From Stutzerimonas stutzeri (GTDB taxonomy: Bacteria; Pseudomonadota; Gammaproteobacteria; Pseudomonadales; Pseudomonadaceae): a DNA stretch of 64,000 bases. Below, piece after piece: positions 10,632 through 22,332 of this stretch. A model generated the notes under the pieces. It did no database searches, was not told the origin of the DNA, and was given only the letters and a program-made list of their open reading frames with translations. The position numbers and the translations under genes were made by a program. The stretch's first letter is position 1. Each line of letters starts with the position of its first letter. The stretch spans positions 1,798,001 to 1,862,000 of the forward strand of contig NZ_JAGQFP010000001.1 of assembly GCF_019090095.1 (NCBI RefSeq), read 5' to 3'.

Positions 10632-11582
10632 TCACGCAGGTTCAGCAGGCCATAGCGCCCTTATCGCCGCCACGCCCTGTGCACCCGCCTGACGCGCCGC
10701 GGGCAGATGCGCTGGGGTCATTCCACCGAGCAAGAAAGCCGGTTGGTTGAATCCCCGCAGCAGTTCCGTCACCCGCGACCACCCCAGCGGAGAGGCTTCA
10801 GGGTGCGTCGGGGTCGGCAGGACCGGCGACAATGTGACGAAATCTACTCCCAACGCCGTGGCCATGGCCAGTTCTTCGGCATCGTGACAGGACGCTGCGA
10901 GCCATCGCTTGGCCGGCAATGGGCGATCCAGCTCGGCATGCTGCCGCAATTGCCCGGACGTCAGGTGCCAGCCCGCAGCCGGAAAATCGTCCGCCCAATC
11001 CAACGGCCCCTTGAGCATGAGCCGAGCCCGCCCGGCGCATAAGGCCAGGGTGTCAGCCGCCAGCGCTCGATAGTCAGCCTGCGACAGTGACGATGCGCGC
11101 AGCTGGACCAGGCGGATACCGACGTCCAGCGCTTGCGTCAGCCCGTTCAGAATCTGCCGCGGGGAAGCCCCATCGGGTGTGATCAGATAGCGATCCGGCA
11201 GGCGCGCCGCGGCGACGATCGGCCGATTCGCCGCCGGGAAGCGGTACGTTGGCAACTGTTCCGACGCGACCCAGGCCAGCGGTTGGCCTTCGGCGCCGTG
11301 TGGCTCGCCGGAGAATGCCAGCACCTCCCAGACATCCAGCAGGACGTGCTTGTCCGGGTAATCGTGGCGCACCTGGATCAGCGGCCGCGCAGTCGTCACC
11401 TCGATACCGAGCTCTTCGCGCAACTCCCGGGCGAGCGCGACCTCGACCGCCTCGCCCTCTTCCACCTTGCCGCCCGGGAATTCCCACAACCCGCCCTGGT
11501 GCTTGTCGAGCGGTCGCTTGGCGATCAGGACGAGCCCCTCAGCAGAGCGGATAACGGCGGCGGCGACGTGGATTCGAGTCAA
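10632..11582 (-). CDS. Nudix hydrolase (MutT-like) fused to a thiamine-phosphate-synthase-like domain
   Basis: A 316-residue fusion. Residues 1-125 form a MutT-type Nudix hydrolase with a complete box (GGKVEEGEAVEVALARELRE, starting near 37), expected to remove oxidised nucleotides such as 8-oxo-dGTP. Residues about 130-316 form a TIM-barrel ThiE/TenI-like domain (VRLVQLRAS near the start, GVDFVTLSPVLPTPTHP and LGGMTPAHLP later). Such fusions are common in gammaproteobacteria next to argJ and secA. Whether the second half makes thiamine phosphate is unproven; several active-site positions of true ThiE look altered, so it may be a TenI-like regulatory or repair domain (inference). Confidence 0.88.
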   Translation of the reverse strand: MTRIHVAAAVIRSAEGLVLIAKRPLDKHQGGLWEFPGGKVEEGEAVEVALARELREELGIEVTTARPLIQVRHDYPDKHVLLDVWEVLAFSGEPHGAEGQPLAWVASEQLPTYRFPAANRPIVAAARLPDRYLITPDGASPRQILNGLTQALDVGIRLVQLRASSLSQADYRALAADTLALCAGRARLMLKGPLDWADDFPAAGWHLTSGQLRQHAELDRPLPAKRWLAASCHDAEELAMATALGVDFVTLSPVLPTPTHPEASPLGWSRVTELLRGFNQPAFLLGGMTPAHLPAARQAGAQGVAAIRALWPAEPA

Positions 11583-11666
11583 GGATGGGTCCTAGAGCTG
11601 AAGGCGAGTTCCGGCGACGCTGGTCGGCCATTTCCGGTTATTCAGCGTCGCTCGTCGAGCAGTTTC

Positions 11667-12884
11667 TCAGGTGCGATATTCGGCATTGATCCGCACGTAC
11701 TCATGCGACAGATCAGTGGTCCAAATGGTCTCGCTGCAATCGCCGCGTCCCAGTTCGATACGGATACCGATTTCCTCGCGGGCCATCACCGCGGCGCCCT
11801 GTTCTTCCGTGTAGCTGGGCGATCGACCGCCCCGGCTGGCGATGCACACCTCGCCCAGATAGACATCGATCAAGCCGACATCGAGCTCGGGCACACCCGC
11901 GCGACCCACTGCGGCCAGGATCCGCCCCCAGTTCGGGTCAGAGGCGAACAGCGCGGTCTTGATCAGGGGCGAGTGCGCAACGGCATAGGCCACATCGAGG
12001 CACTCCTGATGATTCTTGCCGCCGTTGACCATGACGGTGACGAACTTGGTCGCGCCCTCGCCGTCGCGAACGATGGACTGCGCCACCTCCATGCTGACCT
12101 CGAACACGGCCTGCTTGAGCTTTTCGAACAGCTCGCCGCTGGCCTCGGTGATTTCAGCGAGTGCCGCCTTGCCGGTAGCGACCAGCATGCAGCAGTCGTT
12201 GGTGGAGGTATCACCGTCGATGGTGATGCGGTTGAACGACTTGTTCGCCGCATCACGCAACAGATCCTGCAGGACCGGCTGGGCCACCTTGGCATCCGTG
12301 GCGATATAGCCGAGCATCGTGGCCATGTTCGGGCGAATCATGCCCGCGCCTTTGGAAATACCGGTCACGGTTACCGTGACACCGTCGTGCTGGAACTGGC
12401 GGCTCGCACCCTTGGGCAGCGTATCGGTAGTCATGATGCCGGTTGCCGCTTCGGCCCAGTGGTTCTCATCCAGGTCCGCTACGGCCGCAGGCAGCGCGGC
12501 CTCGATCTTCTCGACCGGCAGCAGCTCACCGATCACGCCGGTGGAGAACGGCAGGACGGCGCTTTCGTCGCAACCGACCAGTTTTGCGAGACTGGCGCAA
12601 CTGCGCGTGGCCGCCTGCATGCCCGGTTCACCGGTACCGGCGTTGGCATTGCCCGTGTTGGTCAGCAAATAGCGAACCGTGCCCTGGGCCCGCTGCTTGG
12701 CCAAGATCACCGGAGCGGCGCAAAACGCATTCAGAGTGAATACGCCGGCAACGGTCGAGCCTTCGGCACAGCGCATCACCACGACATCCTTGCGCCCCGG
12801 CCGCTTGATGCCGGCCGAAGCGATGCCGAGTTCGAAACCGGGGACAGGATGCAGAGTAGGTAAGGGACCAAGACCGACAGCCAT
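11667..12884 (-). CDS. argJ: Bifunctional ornithine acetyltransferase / N-acetylglutamate synthase
   Basis: ArgJ recycles the acetyl group from N-acetylornithine to glutamate in arginine synthesis and can also use acetyl-CoA. The 405-residue precursor self-cleaves. The expected site [14 protein letters not shown] is present, making T189 the new N-terminal nucleophile of the beta chain. Other conserved parts are NTGNANAGTG near 76-85 and [11 protein letters not shown] after the cleavage site, with the conserved C-terminal end RINAEYRT. It lies just downstream of secA in the same direction, separated by a terminator, the order I remember from P. aeruginosa. Confidence 0.96.
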   Translation of the reverse strand: MAVGLGPLPTLHPVPGFELGIASAGIKRPGRKDVVVMRCAEGSTVAGVFTLNAFCAAPVILAKQRAQGTVRYLLTNTGNANAGTGEPGMQAATRSCASLAKLVGCDESAVLPFSTGVIGELLPVEKIEAALPAAVADLDENHWAEAATGIMTTDTLPKGASRQFQHDGVTVTVTGISKGAGMIRPNMATMLGYIATDAKVAQPVLQDLLRDAANKSFNRITIDGDTSTNDCCMLVATGKAALAEITEASGELFEKLKQAVFEVSMEVAQSIVRDGEGATKFVTVMVNGGKNHQECLDVAYAVAHSPLIKTALFASDPNWGRILAAVGRAGVPELDVGLIDVYLGEVCIASRGGRSPSYTEEQGAAVMAREEIGIRIELGRGDCSETIWTTDLSHEYVRINAEYRT

Positions 12885-12938
12885 TGATGCACTCCTTGAG
12901 GACGACTGGATGGCCTTCGGCCACCAAAAAACGGGGAG

Positions 12939-12973
12939 AAAAACGCCGCGAGCGGCTAAGCCGGTCGCGGCGT
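12939..12973 (-). terminator. Rho-independent terminator after secA
   Basis: On the minus strand a 9-bp stem (12965-12973 with 12943-12951), with an additional inner stem GGCT/AGCC, is followed by a run of T. It sits 23 bases after the secA stop and 55 bases before argJ. Confidence 0.88.
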
Positions 12974-12995
12974 GGGGCGTATCGGGCGGCTCAGG

Positions 12996-15734
<2,739 letters not shown>

Positions 15735-16048
15735 ATCGACAAAGACTTCCATGCTGGGGATGGAGGCACGGCCGCAGGGCCACCACGGCTGCGTGCAAAG
15801 GGGGCATTCTACTCGGAAACGTCGGGGAGGAAAGGTGCCTACTGCGCAGCTACGGCGGGCAGCGATGCGATGGCGGTTCCGACCCGGCAGTCATCCTCGG
15901 GCCCCGCACCATCAAATCGCCACCCCACTCGCCGCCATGGCACGCCCGCTTCGCGATGAACCGTCGGATGCATTGGGCCGCGCCGTCGTCATGAGCAGAG
16001 GGGGGCATCTGCTACCATACCGACTCATCACTCAGTCGGGTTTCCACC
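15735..16048. other. Divergent secA-dciA intergenic region
   Basis: This stretch of 314 bases has no convincing gene. It must hold the secA promoter (leftward) and the promoter of dciA (rightward). No strong hairpin or recognised operator was seen. Confidence 0.5.
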
Positions 16049-16510
16049 ATGTCGTTGCGCCCCCTGCCAGCCAAAGCCCCTGCTTCGCTGCTGCGCGAGG
16101 CAAAACCATTGAAGGCGCTGTTCGGCGAAGCACGGCGGCTCGACCGGCTGCAGCAGCTGGTCGAGACCCAACTGCAACCCGCTGCGCGAGAGTATTGCCG
16201 AGTGGCTTCATGGCGCGACGGCACCCTGCTGCTGATCGTTACCGATGGTCACTGGGCAACCCGCCTGCGCTATCAGCAACGCAGGCTGCAACGCCAGCTG
16301 CAGGCCATGGATGAATTCAGGGGTCTGACCCGGATCCAGTTCAAGGTGCAGCCCCCCGAGGCGCCGCGACACAAGCCCGGACCGGCCCCGGCGTTATCGG
16401 CGCGCGCGGCCGATAACCTTCATGAAACCGCACAGGGCATCGCCGACCCTAGACTGAAGGCCGCGCTCGAACGACTCGCCCGGCATGCCCGTCCTGCCGA
16501 CGAGCACTGA
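16049..16510 (+). CDS. dciA: DciA-like protein (DUF721), replicative helicase loader
   Basis: A 153-residue basic protein. The first 100 residues match the DUF721/DciA domain: an N-terminal helix with LKALFGEARRLDRLQ, then a KH-like core with LLIVTDGHWATRLRYQQRRLQRQL. A Pro/Ala-rich linker and a short helical tail (LKAALERLARHA) follow. DciA proteins interact with DnaB helicase and replace DnaC-type loaders in most bacteria (family knowledge). In pseudomonads the DUF721 gene lies next to secA, as here. The assignment rests on domain and context; the C-terminal part is poorly conserved in this family. Confidence 0.82.
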   Translation: MSLRPLPAKAPASLLREAKPLKALFGEARRLDRLQQLVETQLQPAAREYCRVASWRDGTLLLIVTDGHWATRLRYQQRRLQRQLQAMDEFRGLTRIQFKVQPPEAPRHKPGPAPALSARAADNLHETAQGIADPRLKAALERLARHARPADEH

Positions 16511-16627
16511 TCGCCCTCGCTGCTTCGGACGGTCGAGGATGCAACCGGTGTGGGCGGACAGTAGGATGGTAGCGAGCCCACCGAGGAGCGAAGTATCGAT
16601 GCCTACCCATTCAAGCGGCCACTCGCC

Positions 16628-17092
16628 ATGCTGATCGGAGCCTTGCTGCTCGTCTGCTGGGTAATCCTGGTGATTCGTTATCCCTTTCGAGCCGTTCCGA
16701 TTTCGCTGGGTGCGCTGCTCGGGCTTGGACTGGTCGCTGCCTGGGTGGCTTGGCAGGAACAGCGCGAGGAACACCTGCTCGCTCGGCTTGAGCTCAGCCT
16801 GGCCTACGCACCCACCGCTTGCCCGGCTGCGCAGCCACTTCGCATTGTGCTCGTCAATCACAGCTCGAGCGCTCTGCGGAGTCTGCGCTGGGACGTCGCC
16901 GCCTACTCGCCCGGGTCCAGCCTGAATCTGGTGACCTCGAATTACGACGCGCCGCGGTATCTGGGCCCCGGCGATCTGCAACCCGGTCAGCGTTGGGAGT
17001 CCTGCGCCCCCTTACCGCCCCTGCGTGCGGGCTACCGCAGCAGTAGCCTGGAGTTTCGCGCCGAGCGGCTTCAGGGCCATTTCGTTGACTGA
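16628..17092 (+). CDS. Small membrane-anchored protein of unknown function
   Basis: A 154-residue protein. It has two hydrophobic helices at about 2-18 and 24-42, then a periplasmic domain of about 110 residues rich in beta strands (LRIVLVNHSSSALRSLRWDVAAY, LGPGDLQPGQRWESCAPLPPL). The fold of the soluble part looks like a small immunoglobulin-like beta sandwich (inference). Similar proteins in pseudomonads carry the vague name multidrug transporter, for which I see no support: it is too small and lacks transport motifs. The start is the ATG at 16628. Neighbouring genes give no functional hint. Confidence 0.7.
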   Translation: MLIGALLLVCWVILVIRYPFRAVPISLGALLGLGLVAAWVAWQEQREEHLLARLELSLAYAPTACPAAQPLRIVLVNHSSSALRSLRWDVAAYSPGSSLNLVTSNYDAPRYLGPGDLQPGQRWESCAPLPPLRAGYRSSSLEFRAERLQGHFVD

Positions 17093-17142
17093 AGTGGCCA
17101 ACTGACACATAGCGCTTTTCATTCAGCTTCGAACACCATAAG

Positions 17143-17158
17143 CTGTATAAACAACCAG
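17143..17158. promoter_or_regulatory. LexA-box-like sequence upstream of yebG
   Basis: CTGTATAAACAACCAG fits the CTGT-N8-ACAG SOS box with one mismatch in the right arm. It lies 28 bases before the yebG start, a suitable place for repression. It agrees with the known LexA control of yebG in enterobacteria. Confidence 0.7.
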
Positions 17159-17186
17159 TATTCATTCAATTGAGCCGAGGTGGTAG

Positions 17187-17459
17187 ATGGCCGTCGAAGT
17201 GGTATACCGCAGCAGCCGGGACCTGGAGCGTTTGTTCATGGATAAAGCCGAAGCCGATCGTCACGACAAGATGCTGGAGTTGGCGGAAGCGTTGGCCTCA
17301 GCGCTGCACAAGGCAGCCCCATCGCTGAGTGAACAACAAGCCGATGACCTGGGTATTTTCATGGCCAGACACCGCGATCTGTTTGCCAAAGCGTTCAAGA
17401 ACAACCCCGAAGCCCTGGCGGAACTGCCGCTCTCGAGCGAAGCGTCGGAGCCGCGCTAG
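17187..17459 (+). CDS. yebG: YebG family DNA-damage-inducible protein
   Basis: A 90-residue protein starting MAVEVVYRSSRD, followed by DKAEADRHDKMLELAEAL and QADDLGIFMARHRDLFAKAF, the pattern of YebG. In E. coli YebG is LexA-regulated and induced by DNA damage; its biochemical role is unknown (family knowledge). A near-consensus LexA box lies 28 bases upstream here and a GAGGTGG ribosome binding site precedes the ATG at 17187. It is a single-gene transcription unit by appearance. Confidence 0.88.
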   Translation: MAVEVVYRSSRDLERLFMDKAEADRHDKMLELAEALASALHKAAPSLSEQQADDLGIFMARHRDLFAKAFKNNPEALAELPLSSEASEPR

Positions 17460-17535
17460 CTTCCTGAGCGGCCTGCTTCGTTTTGCCGCAGGGCGCGCGC
17501 CAAACGGGCGAAACTAGTTAATCGCCACCCGGTCC

Positions 17536-17554
17536 ATTGGTTGGGTCAACCAAT
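17536..17554. promoter_or_regulatory. Perfect dyad just before the DUF3509 gene
   Basis: ATTGGTTGGGTCAACCAAT is a perfect 8-bp inverted repeat around GGT, ending 13 bases before the start codon at 17568. It could be a protein operator or an RNA hairpin that hides the ribosome binding site. Confidence 0.5.
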
Positions 17555-17567
17555 CAGGTACGCGGCG

Positions 17568-17837
17568 ATGGACAGTCCATTCAAGAAGATCAGCGATGTA
17601 TTTCAGCCAGAGTACAACGTCAATTTCAGCATCGAGAAACCTGACGGCAGCATTCTGCTGACCTTGACCGATGCGACAGGGGTCGCGGTAAAGCGCTTCA
17701 TCAGCACCAATCAATGGCGCGACCAGCAGCAGCTAGAGCGGTTGATTACCAGTCTGCAGTTCAGTCTCGCCATCGAACGCGGTGGGCACGCCAGCACTTA
17801 CCGGCTGACCAAGCACTCACATTCCCCTATCCACTGA
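17568..17837 (+). CDS. DUF3509 family small protein
   Basis: About 89 residues from the ATG at 17568 (MDSPFKKISDVF); an ATG 27 bases upstream would place the dyad inside the gene and does not fit the family N terminus I remember. The segments FSIEKPDGSILLTLTD and ERLITSLQFSLAIERG are typical of DUF3509, a pseudomonad-restricted family of unknown function. There are no cysteines, signal peptide or membrane segments. It is preceded by a perfect inverted repeat in the leader, suggesting specific regulation. It converges on the LuxR-type regulator downstream. Confidence 0.8.
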   Translation: MDSPFKKISDVFQPEYNVNFSIEKPDGSILLTLTDATGVAVKRFISTNQWRDQQQLERLITSLQFSLAIERGGHASTYRLTKHSHSPIH

Positions 17838-17865
17838 AGCCACTCGCCTTGCTAGCGGTGGCTTC
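17836..17865. terminator. Hairpin between convergent DUF3509 and luxR-type genes
   Basis: GAAGCCAC (17836-17843) pairs with GTGGCTTC (17858-17865), with a further CGC/GCG pairing inside. There is no T run, so it is a weak or rho-dependent terminator candidate. Confidence 0.45.
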
Positions 17866-17974
17866 AACGCCTACGGCCGGTAGCACGCCCTGTCCGCCAT
17901 CGCTGCGAGGCGCCCTGCACTTCGCTCCGCCTCGCTGCAACGTGGCGCCTCCTTTCCAGCGACTCGCCAGCTGT

Positions 17975-20596
17975 TCATAACCAGGCCAGCGCCTTGGCAC
18001 GCGCTACCGCCTGCGTCCGCCTGGCCACGCCCAGTTTGGTATTGATTCGGCGGGCATGGGTCTTGACCGTGTGCAACGAAATGAACAGCTGCTCGGCGAT
18101 TTCCTGATTCGAACAACCCTGGGCGATAAGACGCAGCACCGTGAGCTCGCGATTACTCAGAATCACCTCGTCAGCCGCGTTCAGCGACTCGTCGGGCTCA
18201 CGTTCGAAGTGGTGCAGCCGATCGCGAAGGCTTTCCCCCTTGCCAGCAGGCAGGACGCTGGCCAGCCATTGCGGTTGGCGATGCTGCAATTCATACAACG
18301 GCTTGATCAGATGCTGCCGTGCCGCCTCGCCAAGCGCCTTGCGCAACTCCAGCTCAGCTTCCTCATGCCGGCCATCCATGTGCAGGGCCTCGGCTAATGT
18401 GAAGCGGCATTCACACGCCAGCCCCAACCGTTGCGAACGGAGATTCTGTTCGATCAGTTCTCGCAGCGTATCGATGGCCAACGCAAAGCGGCCTGAGAGT
18501 AGATCAACCACAGCGAGGTAGCGCTGAACCCGCGGAAGCAGTTCGTAAAACCCCGACGGTGCCAGGTAGGTATGCCCCTCATACAGCTCCAGTACCTGTA
18601 TGAACACGGTCCTGGCTTTTTTCAGTTGCCCCTGATGCAACCAGGTCAGCCCTGTTATCAATTGCAGAATGCCGCGGAACCGCGCCTCGGGCATATGTCG
18701 CCACTGCGTCAGGCGCTCGGCTTCGCGTAACCAATGATAAGCCGTCGGAAATTCCTGGTTGCGGGCAGCCAGCTCTGCCAAGCCGGCATAGCCGAAGAAC
18801 ATGTAGGAATCGCCGCAGGTCTCGGTCTCGACTCGTCCCTGCTGGTAGGCTTCCCGAGCCGGCTCGTCGAGCCCCTGATACGCCAGAAGATGCCCGCGCA
18901 GCAGTTTCAGCCGGCCGATGATCGGGCTATGGGCAACACTGTCGCGTAACACCAGCAGCGACTCTTCGAGCACGCCAACGGCGCGCTCGAATTCTCCGGT
19001 GATCTCCAGCAACTGAATGCGATCGACGTTCAGCATGGCCTCATACAACACGCTGCCCTTGAGCCGTGCCAGCTTCATGCCCTCGCTGTTGTAGCGCTGC
19101 GCCAGTTCCAGCTGGTTCTCGGCCATCGCCTGCTGAGTCAGCGCCTGATAGCACAGCACCCGTTGTGCCCAGGCGTGATCGGACAGCACCTCCAGCGCCT
19201 GAAGGCAGTAGCTTCGCGCCTCCGGCTCTCCGCGTAATCGTGCGATAAAGCCGCGCAGGGCTTGCCATTGAGCAAGTAGCTGCGCCTGGCGTCGAGCATC
19301 GGGCTGCGGGAAGAATTTAGCCAGCCCCGCGAGGCATTCATCCGCTTCATCGAGCCGGGCTGAAATGATCAACGCCCAGCCATGCAAAACGATCAAGCGC
19401 GTGGTGCTGTTGAATAGATCCTGCGGTAACTCGCTGCGCCATTTCATGAAGTGAGAGACGTTATCGCCGATAAGCAACTGCTCCTGCCCGTAGCGCTGCA
19501 GGAAATTGGCTGCAACCTCGGGCTGCCCTGCCCACAACGCATGCTCGACCGCCTCGCGCATTTCACCGCGGTTGGCGAACCACTGACAGGCACGAAGATG
19601 GGTCTGTGTGGGCGATATGGCTTCGGGCATCCGTCGCAGCATCGACGCCAGCGGATGCCATAGACGAAACCATTCCCCGCAGTTATCGATCTGGCGGATG
19701 AACAACTGGAACGTCTTGAGCACGTCGAGGATGTTGTTTCCGATCCCATCGAGCACATGTTCGCAAAGCTGCGCTGAAAAGCGCGGCATGCGAGCCAACG
19801 CGAACAATGCGCGACGCACCTCTTCGCTCTGTCCCTCGAGCACTTCGCGCTGAACGTAATCGCGCAGCAAAGGCGTCCCCGCCACCAAGCGCTCACGCAC
19901 CGCCTGCTCGTTCGCGTTCAGCAACAGAAGACTGACACCGGCCAGCCAACCTTCACTGCCGACCAGCAACTGCTTGAACGTATCGTCGGCAAGTTCGAGG
20001 CGATGAGCCTTGAGCAATTGGCTGAGCTCACCGGCCGTCAATGCCAGCGCCTCGGCCTCGAGCTCATACAGATCCCCTTGCAGCAGCAGCCGAGGCAGCT
20101 TCCAGGCGGGTTGCCGGCGACTGCTCACCCACCAGCAGACGGTCTCGGGACCTCTTTCGAGCAGCAAATCGAGGCATGCATCGAAGTGTGCAGCGGTTTC
20201 TCTCGGATAGTCGTCCAGCATGATCCAAAGCGGCCGCGGGAACTCATGCAGCAGGTTGACCAGATCTTGCTGAACGTCGCCACTGGCGACGGGCGCCGTA
20301 TTGAGCAGCCGGCTGAGCTGTGAATAAAGCGCTTCGGCGGAATAGGACCGGCCGCCCAGATCGAGCCAAACGAGATGGGTATCGGCCGGTACCAGACGTG
20401 CGCACTCATTCATCAACACGCTCTTGCCGAACCCCGCCGGAGCGCAGATCAAACGCAGCCGACAGCGGGCCTCGAGCAAGGCATCGACGAGTCGCGGCCG
20501 CGGTACGTGCAACGGGGGAAGACGCGGAATCGTGGCAACCTGAACCTGCGCGGCGGCTTCTGTGCTGAGGACACCAGGGTTGAAGCGTACGGACAT
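17975..20596 (-). CDS. MalT-like LuxR family transcriptional regulator (large ATP-binding type)
   Basis: An 873-residue regulator counted from the ATG at 20596; an in-frame ATG 159 bases upstream is less likely because the extension is not protein-like. Near the N terminus is a STAND/NACHT-type ATPase with Walker A CAPAGFGKSVLM and Walker B-like WIMLDDYPRE. The middle is a long helical TPR-like sensor region. The last 65 residues are a LuxR helix-turn-helix (LSNRELTVLRLIAQGCSNQEIAEQLF, then LHTVKTHARRINTKLG). Such proteins act as ligand-responsive activators. It lies immediately downstream of the DUF1302/DUF1329 genes, the probable target (inference). The inducer is unknown. Confidence 0.9.
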   Translation of the reverse strand: MSVRFNPGVLSTEAAAQVQVATIPRLPPLHVPRPRLVDALLEARCRLRLICAPAGFGKSVLMNECARLVPADTHLVWLDLGGRSYSAEALYSQLSRLLNTAPVASGDVQQDLVNLLHEFPRPLWIMLDDYPRETAAHFDACLDLLLERGPETVCWWVSSRRQPAWKLPRLLLQGDLYELEAEALALTAGELSQLLKAHRLELADDTFKQLLVGSEGWLAGVSLLLLNANEQAVRERLVAGTPLLRDYVQREVLEGQSEEVRRALFALARMPRFSAQLCEHVLDGIGNNILDVLKTFQLFIRQIDNCGEWFRLWHPLASMLRRMPEAISPTQTHLRACQWFANRGEMREAVEHALWAGQPEVAANFLQRYGQEQLLIGDNVSHFMKWRSELPQDLFNSTTRLIVLHGWALIISARLDEADECLAGLAKFFPQPDARRQAQLLAQWQALRGFIARLRGEPEARSYCLQALEVLSDHAWAQRVLCYQALTQQAMAENQLELAQRYNSEGMKLARLKGSVLYEAMLNVDRIQLLEITGEFERAVGVLEESLLVLRDSVAHSPIIGRLKLLRGHLLAYQGLDEPAREAYQQGRVETETCGDSYMFFGYAGLAELAARNQEFPTAYHWLREAERLTQWRHMPEARFRGILQLITGLTWLHQGQLKKARTVFIQVLELYEGHTYLAPSGFYELLPRVQRYLAVVDLLSGRFALAIDTLRELIEQNLRSQRLGLACECRFTLAEALHMDGRHEEAELELRKALGEAARQHLIKPLYELQHRQPQWLASVLPAGKGESLRDRLHHFEREPDESLNAADEVILSNRELTVLRLIAQGCSNQEIAEQLFISLHTVKTHARRINTKLGVARRTQAVARAKALAWL

Positions 20597-20867
20597 AGCG
20601 AGGTTTCTCTTATTCGTATCAATCCATCGAGAACGCGTTGAGCACAGCGGTGTGAACCCGCTCCATGCACAAACTTGAACCGTACCGATACCTGTACGCG
20701 ACCACAACCTGCACGATGCCGCCGCGTTTGTCGACTGTTGCAACGCCTTCAGCACGCCAGAACCGATACCCGGCGCCCCTACTGGCTAAAAAGTATCATC
20801 CTGCGCGGCAGGCGAAAAAAAAAGGCGGCCAATTGGCCGCCTTATTCATCAAGTGGATGTCAGTCGA
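20597..20867. other. Intergenic region between the DUF1329 gene and its probable regulator
   Basis: The 271 bases hold the regulator's promoter side and the terminator of the DUF1329 gene at 20815-20841. I see no gene in it. Confidence 0.5.
20815..20841 (-). terminator. Rho-independent terminator after the DUF1302-DUF1329 operon
   Basis: A perfect palindrome GGCGGCCAATTGGCCGCC (20824-20841) is followed on the minus strand by nine T residues, 27 bases after the DUF1329 stop. It is a textbook terminator. Confidence 0.93.
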
Positions 20868-22229
20868 TCAACGCACCCCGGCGTTACGCAGCGCAGCGGG
20901 GGTGAAGTCCCGAGCCGAGGCCTTATAGCCGAACTCGTGGGCTTTCTCTTCGTTGCTCATGCCGATTGCGATATAGCGACCGGAAATCACGTCGTAGAGC
21001 GCTTCGAACGCATAGGCTGGGACCTTGTGCTGGTAGTACTGCAGCAGATGTGCCTCACCTACACGCCACAGCTGGCCACGTCCGTCGTATAGCTCGGATT
21101 CGGCGATCTGCCAGGTATCCTCGTCCACATAGAAACGACGCTTGGCGTAGATATTACGTTCACCATCCTTCAGGTTGGCTTCGATCTCCCATACGCGGTG
21201 CAGTTCGTAGCGAGCCAGATCCTGATTGACATGACCTGCCTTGAGGATATCGCTGTACTTCACATCGCTGGAGTTGATATCGAAGCTATTGTACGGGATG
21301 TATACCTCTTTCTTGCCCACCAGCTTCCAGTCGTAACGATCCGGTGCTCCGCTGAACATATCGAAGTTGTCGGTCGTGCGCATGCCATCTGCTGCGGTGC
21401 CCGGACCGTCGTATGCCACTTGCGGAGCACGACGCACGCGACGCTGACCGGCGTTGTAGATCCAGGCCTGACGCGGCTCTTTCACCTGATCCAGCGAGTC
21501 ATGCACCAGCAGTACGTTACCGGCCAGACGCGAGGGAGCCGTTACACGCTGCTTGAAGAACAGTAGCGCGTTCTTGGCGCGTTCCGGATCCAGATCCGTC
21601 ATGTCGCTCGGAAAGGCCACTTCGTCTTCGAAGTGCACGAGGGTGTAACTGCCGTTGGTCTGCGGAGTGGCCTGCACGATGTTACGGCGTACGTTGCCCC
21701 CACGGTAACGGGTGATGTGGTTCCAGATCACCTCCAGACCGTTTTTCGGGATCGGGAAAGCGTAGTAGCGGCTGTCGGCGAAGTTTTCGACGCCATTACC
21801 CCCACCCACCAACTCGACATTCAAGGCGCTTTTCTTCGCGGCCTCGTAAATCCGATCCGGCACGGCCGCACTGCGGTGTGTCGGGAATACCCTGATCTTG
21901 TACGTCTCTGGATAGCGCTTGAACATCGCCTGCTGCCCAGCGGTCAACTTGTCCTTGTACTGGTCGGCGTTCTGGGCCGTGATGACAAACTTGGGCTGCT
22001 CAGCCTTGAACGGATTGGTGACATGGCCGTCGTTCAGCGGTGCGGCATCGGTGGACAGTCCGCCAGTCCATTCAGGGATGCTGCCATCGGCGTTTCCTGC
22101 TTTCTCGGCGCCCAGCGGAGTCAACGAATTGCCAAGTTTGGCGGCTTCTTCCGGGGACACAGCAGCCATGACGCTGCTTGCAAGCAGCGAAAGGGCCAAG
22201 ACGCTGAATAGTTTTCTTGTTGTTTTCAT
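20868..22229 (-). CDS. DUF1329 family periplasmic/outer-membrane-associated protein
   Basis: About 453 residues from the ATG at 22229. A clear signal peptide (MKTTRKLFSVLALSLLASSVMA) is followed by VSPEEAAKLGNSLTPLGAEKAG and the family motif IPEWTGGL. The rest is beta-rich with repeated Tyr/Trp/Asp segments (RYDWKLVGKKEVYIPYNS, KRRFYVDEDTWQIAESELYDGRG). The fold resembles LolA/LolB-type lipoprotein carriers according to my memory of family notes. DUF1329 proteins nearly always pair with DUF1302 proteins, as here, in operons linked to hydrophobic-compound uptake, esterase or RND exporter genes. The precise role is unknown. It is cotranscribed with the upstream DUF1302 gene and ends at a strong terminator. 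Confidence 0.9.
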   Translation of the reverse strand: MKTTRKLFSVLALSLLASSVMAAVSPEEAAKLGNSLTPLGAEKAGNADGSIPEWTGGLSTDAAPLNDGHVTNPFKAEQPKFVITAQNADQYKDKLTAGQQAMFKRYPETYKIRVFPTHRSAAVPDRIYEAAKKSALNVELVGGGNGVENFADSRYYAFPIPKNGLEVIWNHITRYRGGNVRRNIVQATPQTNGSYTLVHFEDEVAFPSDMTDLDPERAKNALLFFKQRVTAPSRLAGNVLLVHDSLDQVKEPRQAWIYNAGQRRVRRAPQVAYDGPGTAADGMRTTDNFDMFSGAPDRYDWKLVGKKEVYIPYNSFDINSSDVKYSDILKAGHVNQDLARYELHRVWEIEANLKDGERNIYAKRRFYVDEDTWQIAESELYDGRGQLWRVGEAHLLQYYQHKVPAYAFEALYDVISGRYIAIGMSNEEKAHEFGYKASARDFTPAALRNAGVR

Positions 22230-22332
22230 ACGCTTCCAGTTCCTCTTGATCTTGTTTTGGTCGCAGGCTCGCATGAAGCTTGTCGCGCGGCGGAGCACAC
22301 CGGCTCCGCACAGCGCCTCTAATGCGGCCTCC

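Noticed and set aside
11133..12863. A 576-codon open frame opposite argJ and the Nudix-ThiE gene
   Set aside because: It crosses two well-supported genes on the other strand and shows shadow composition.
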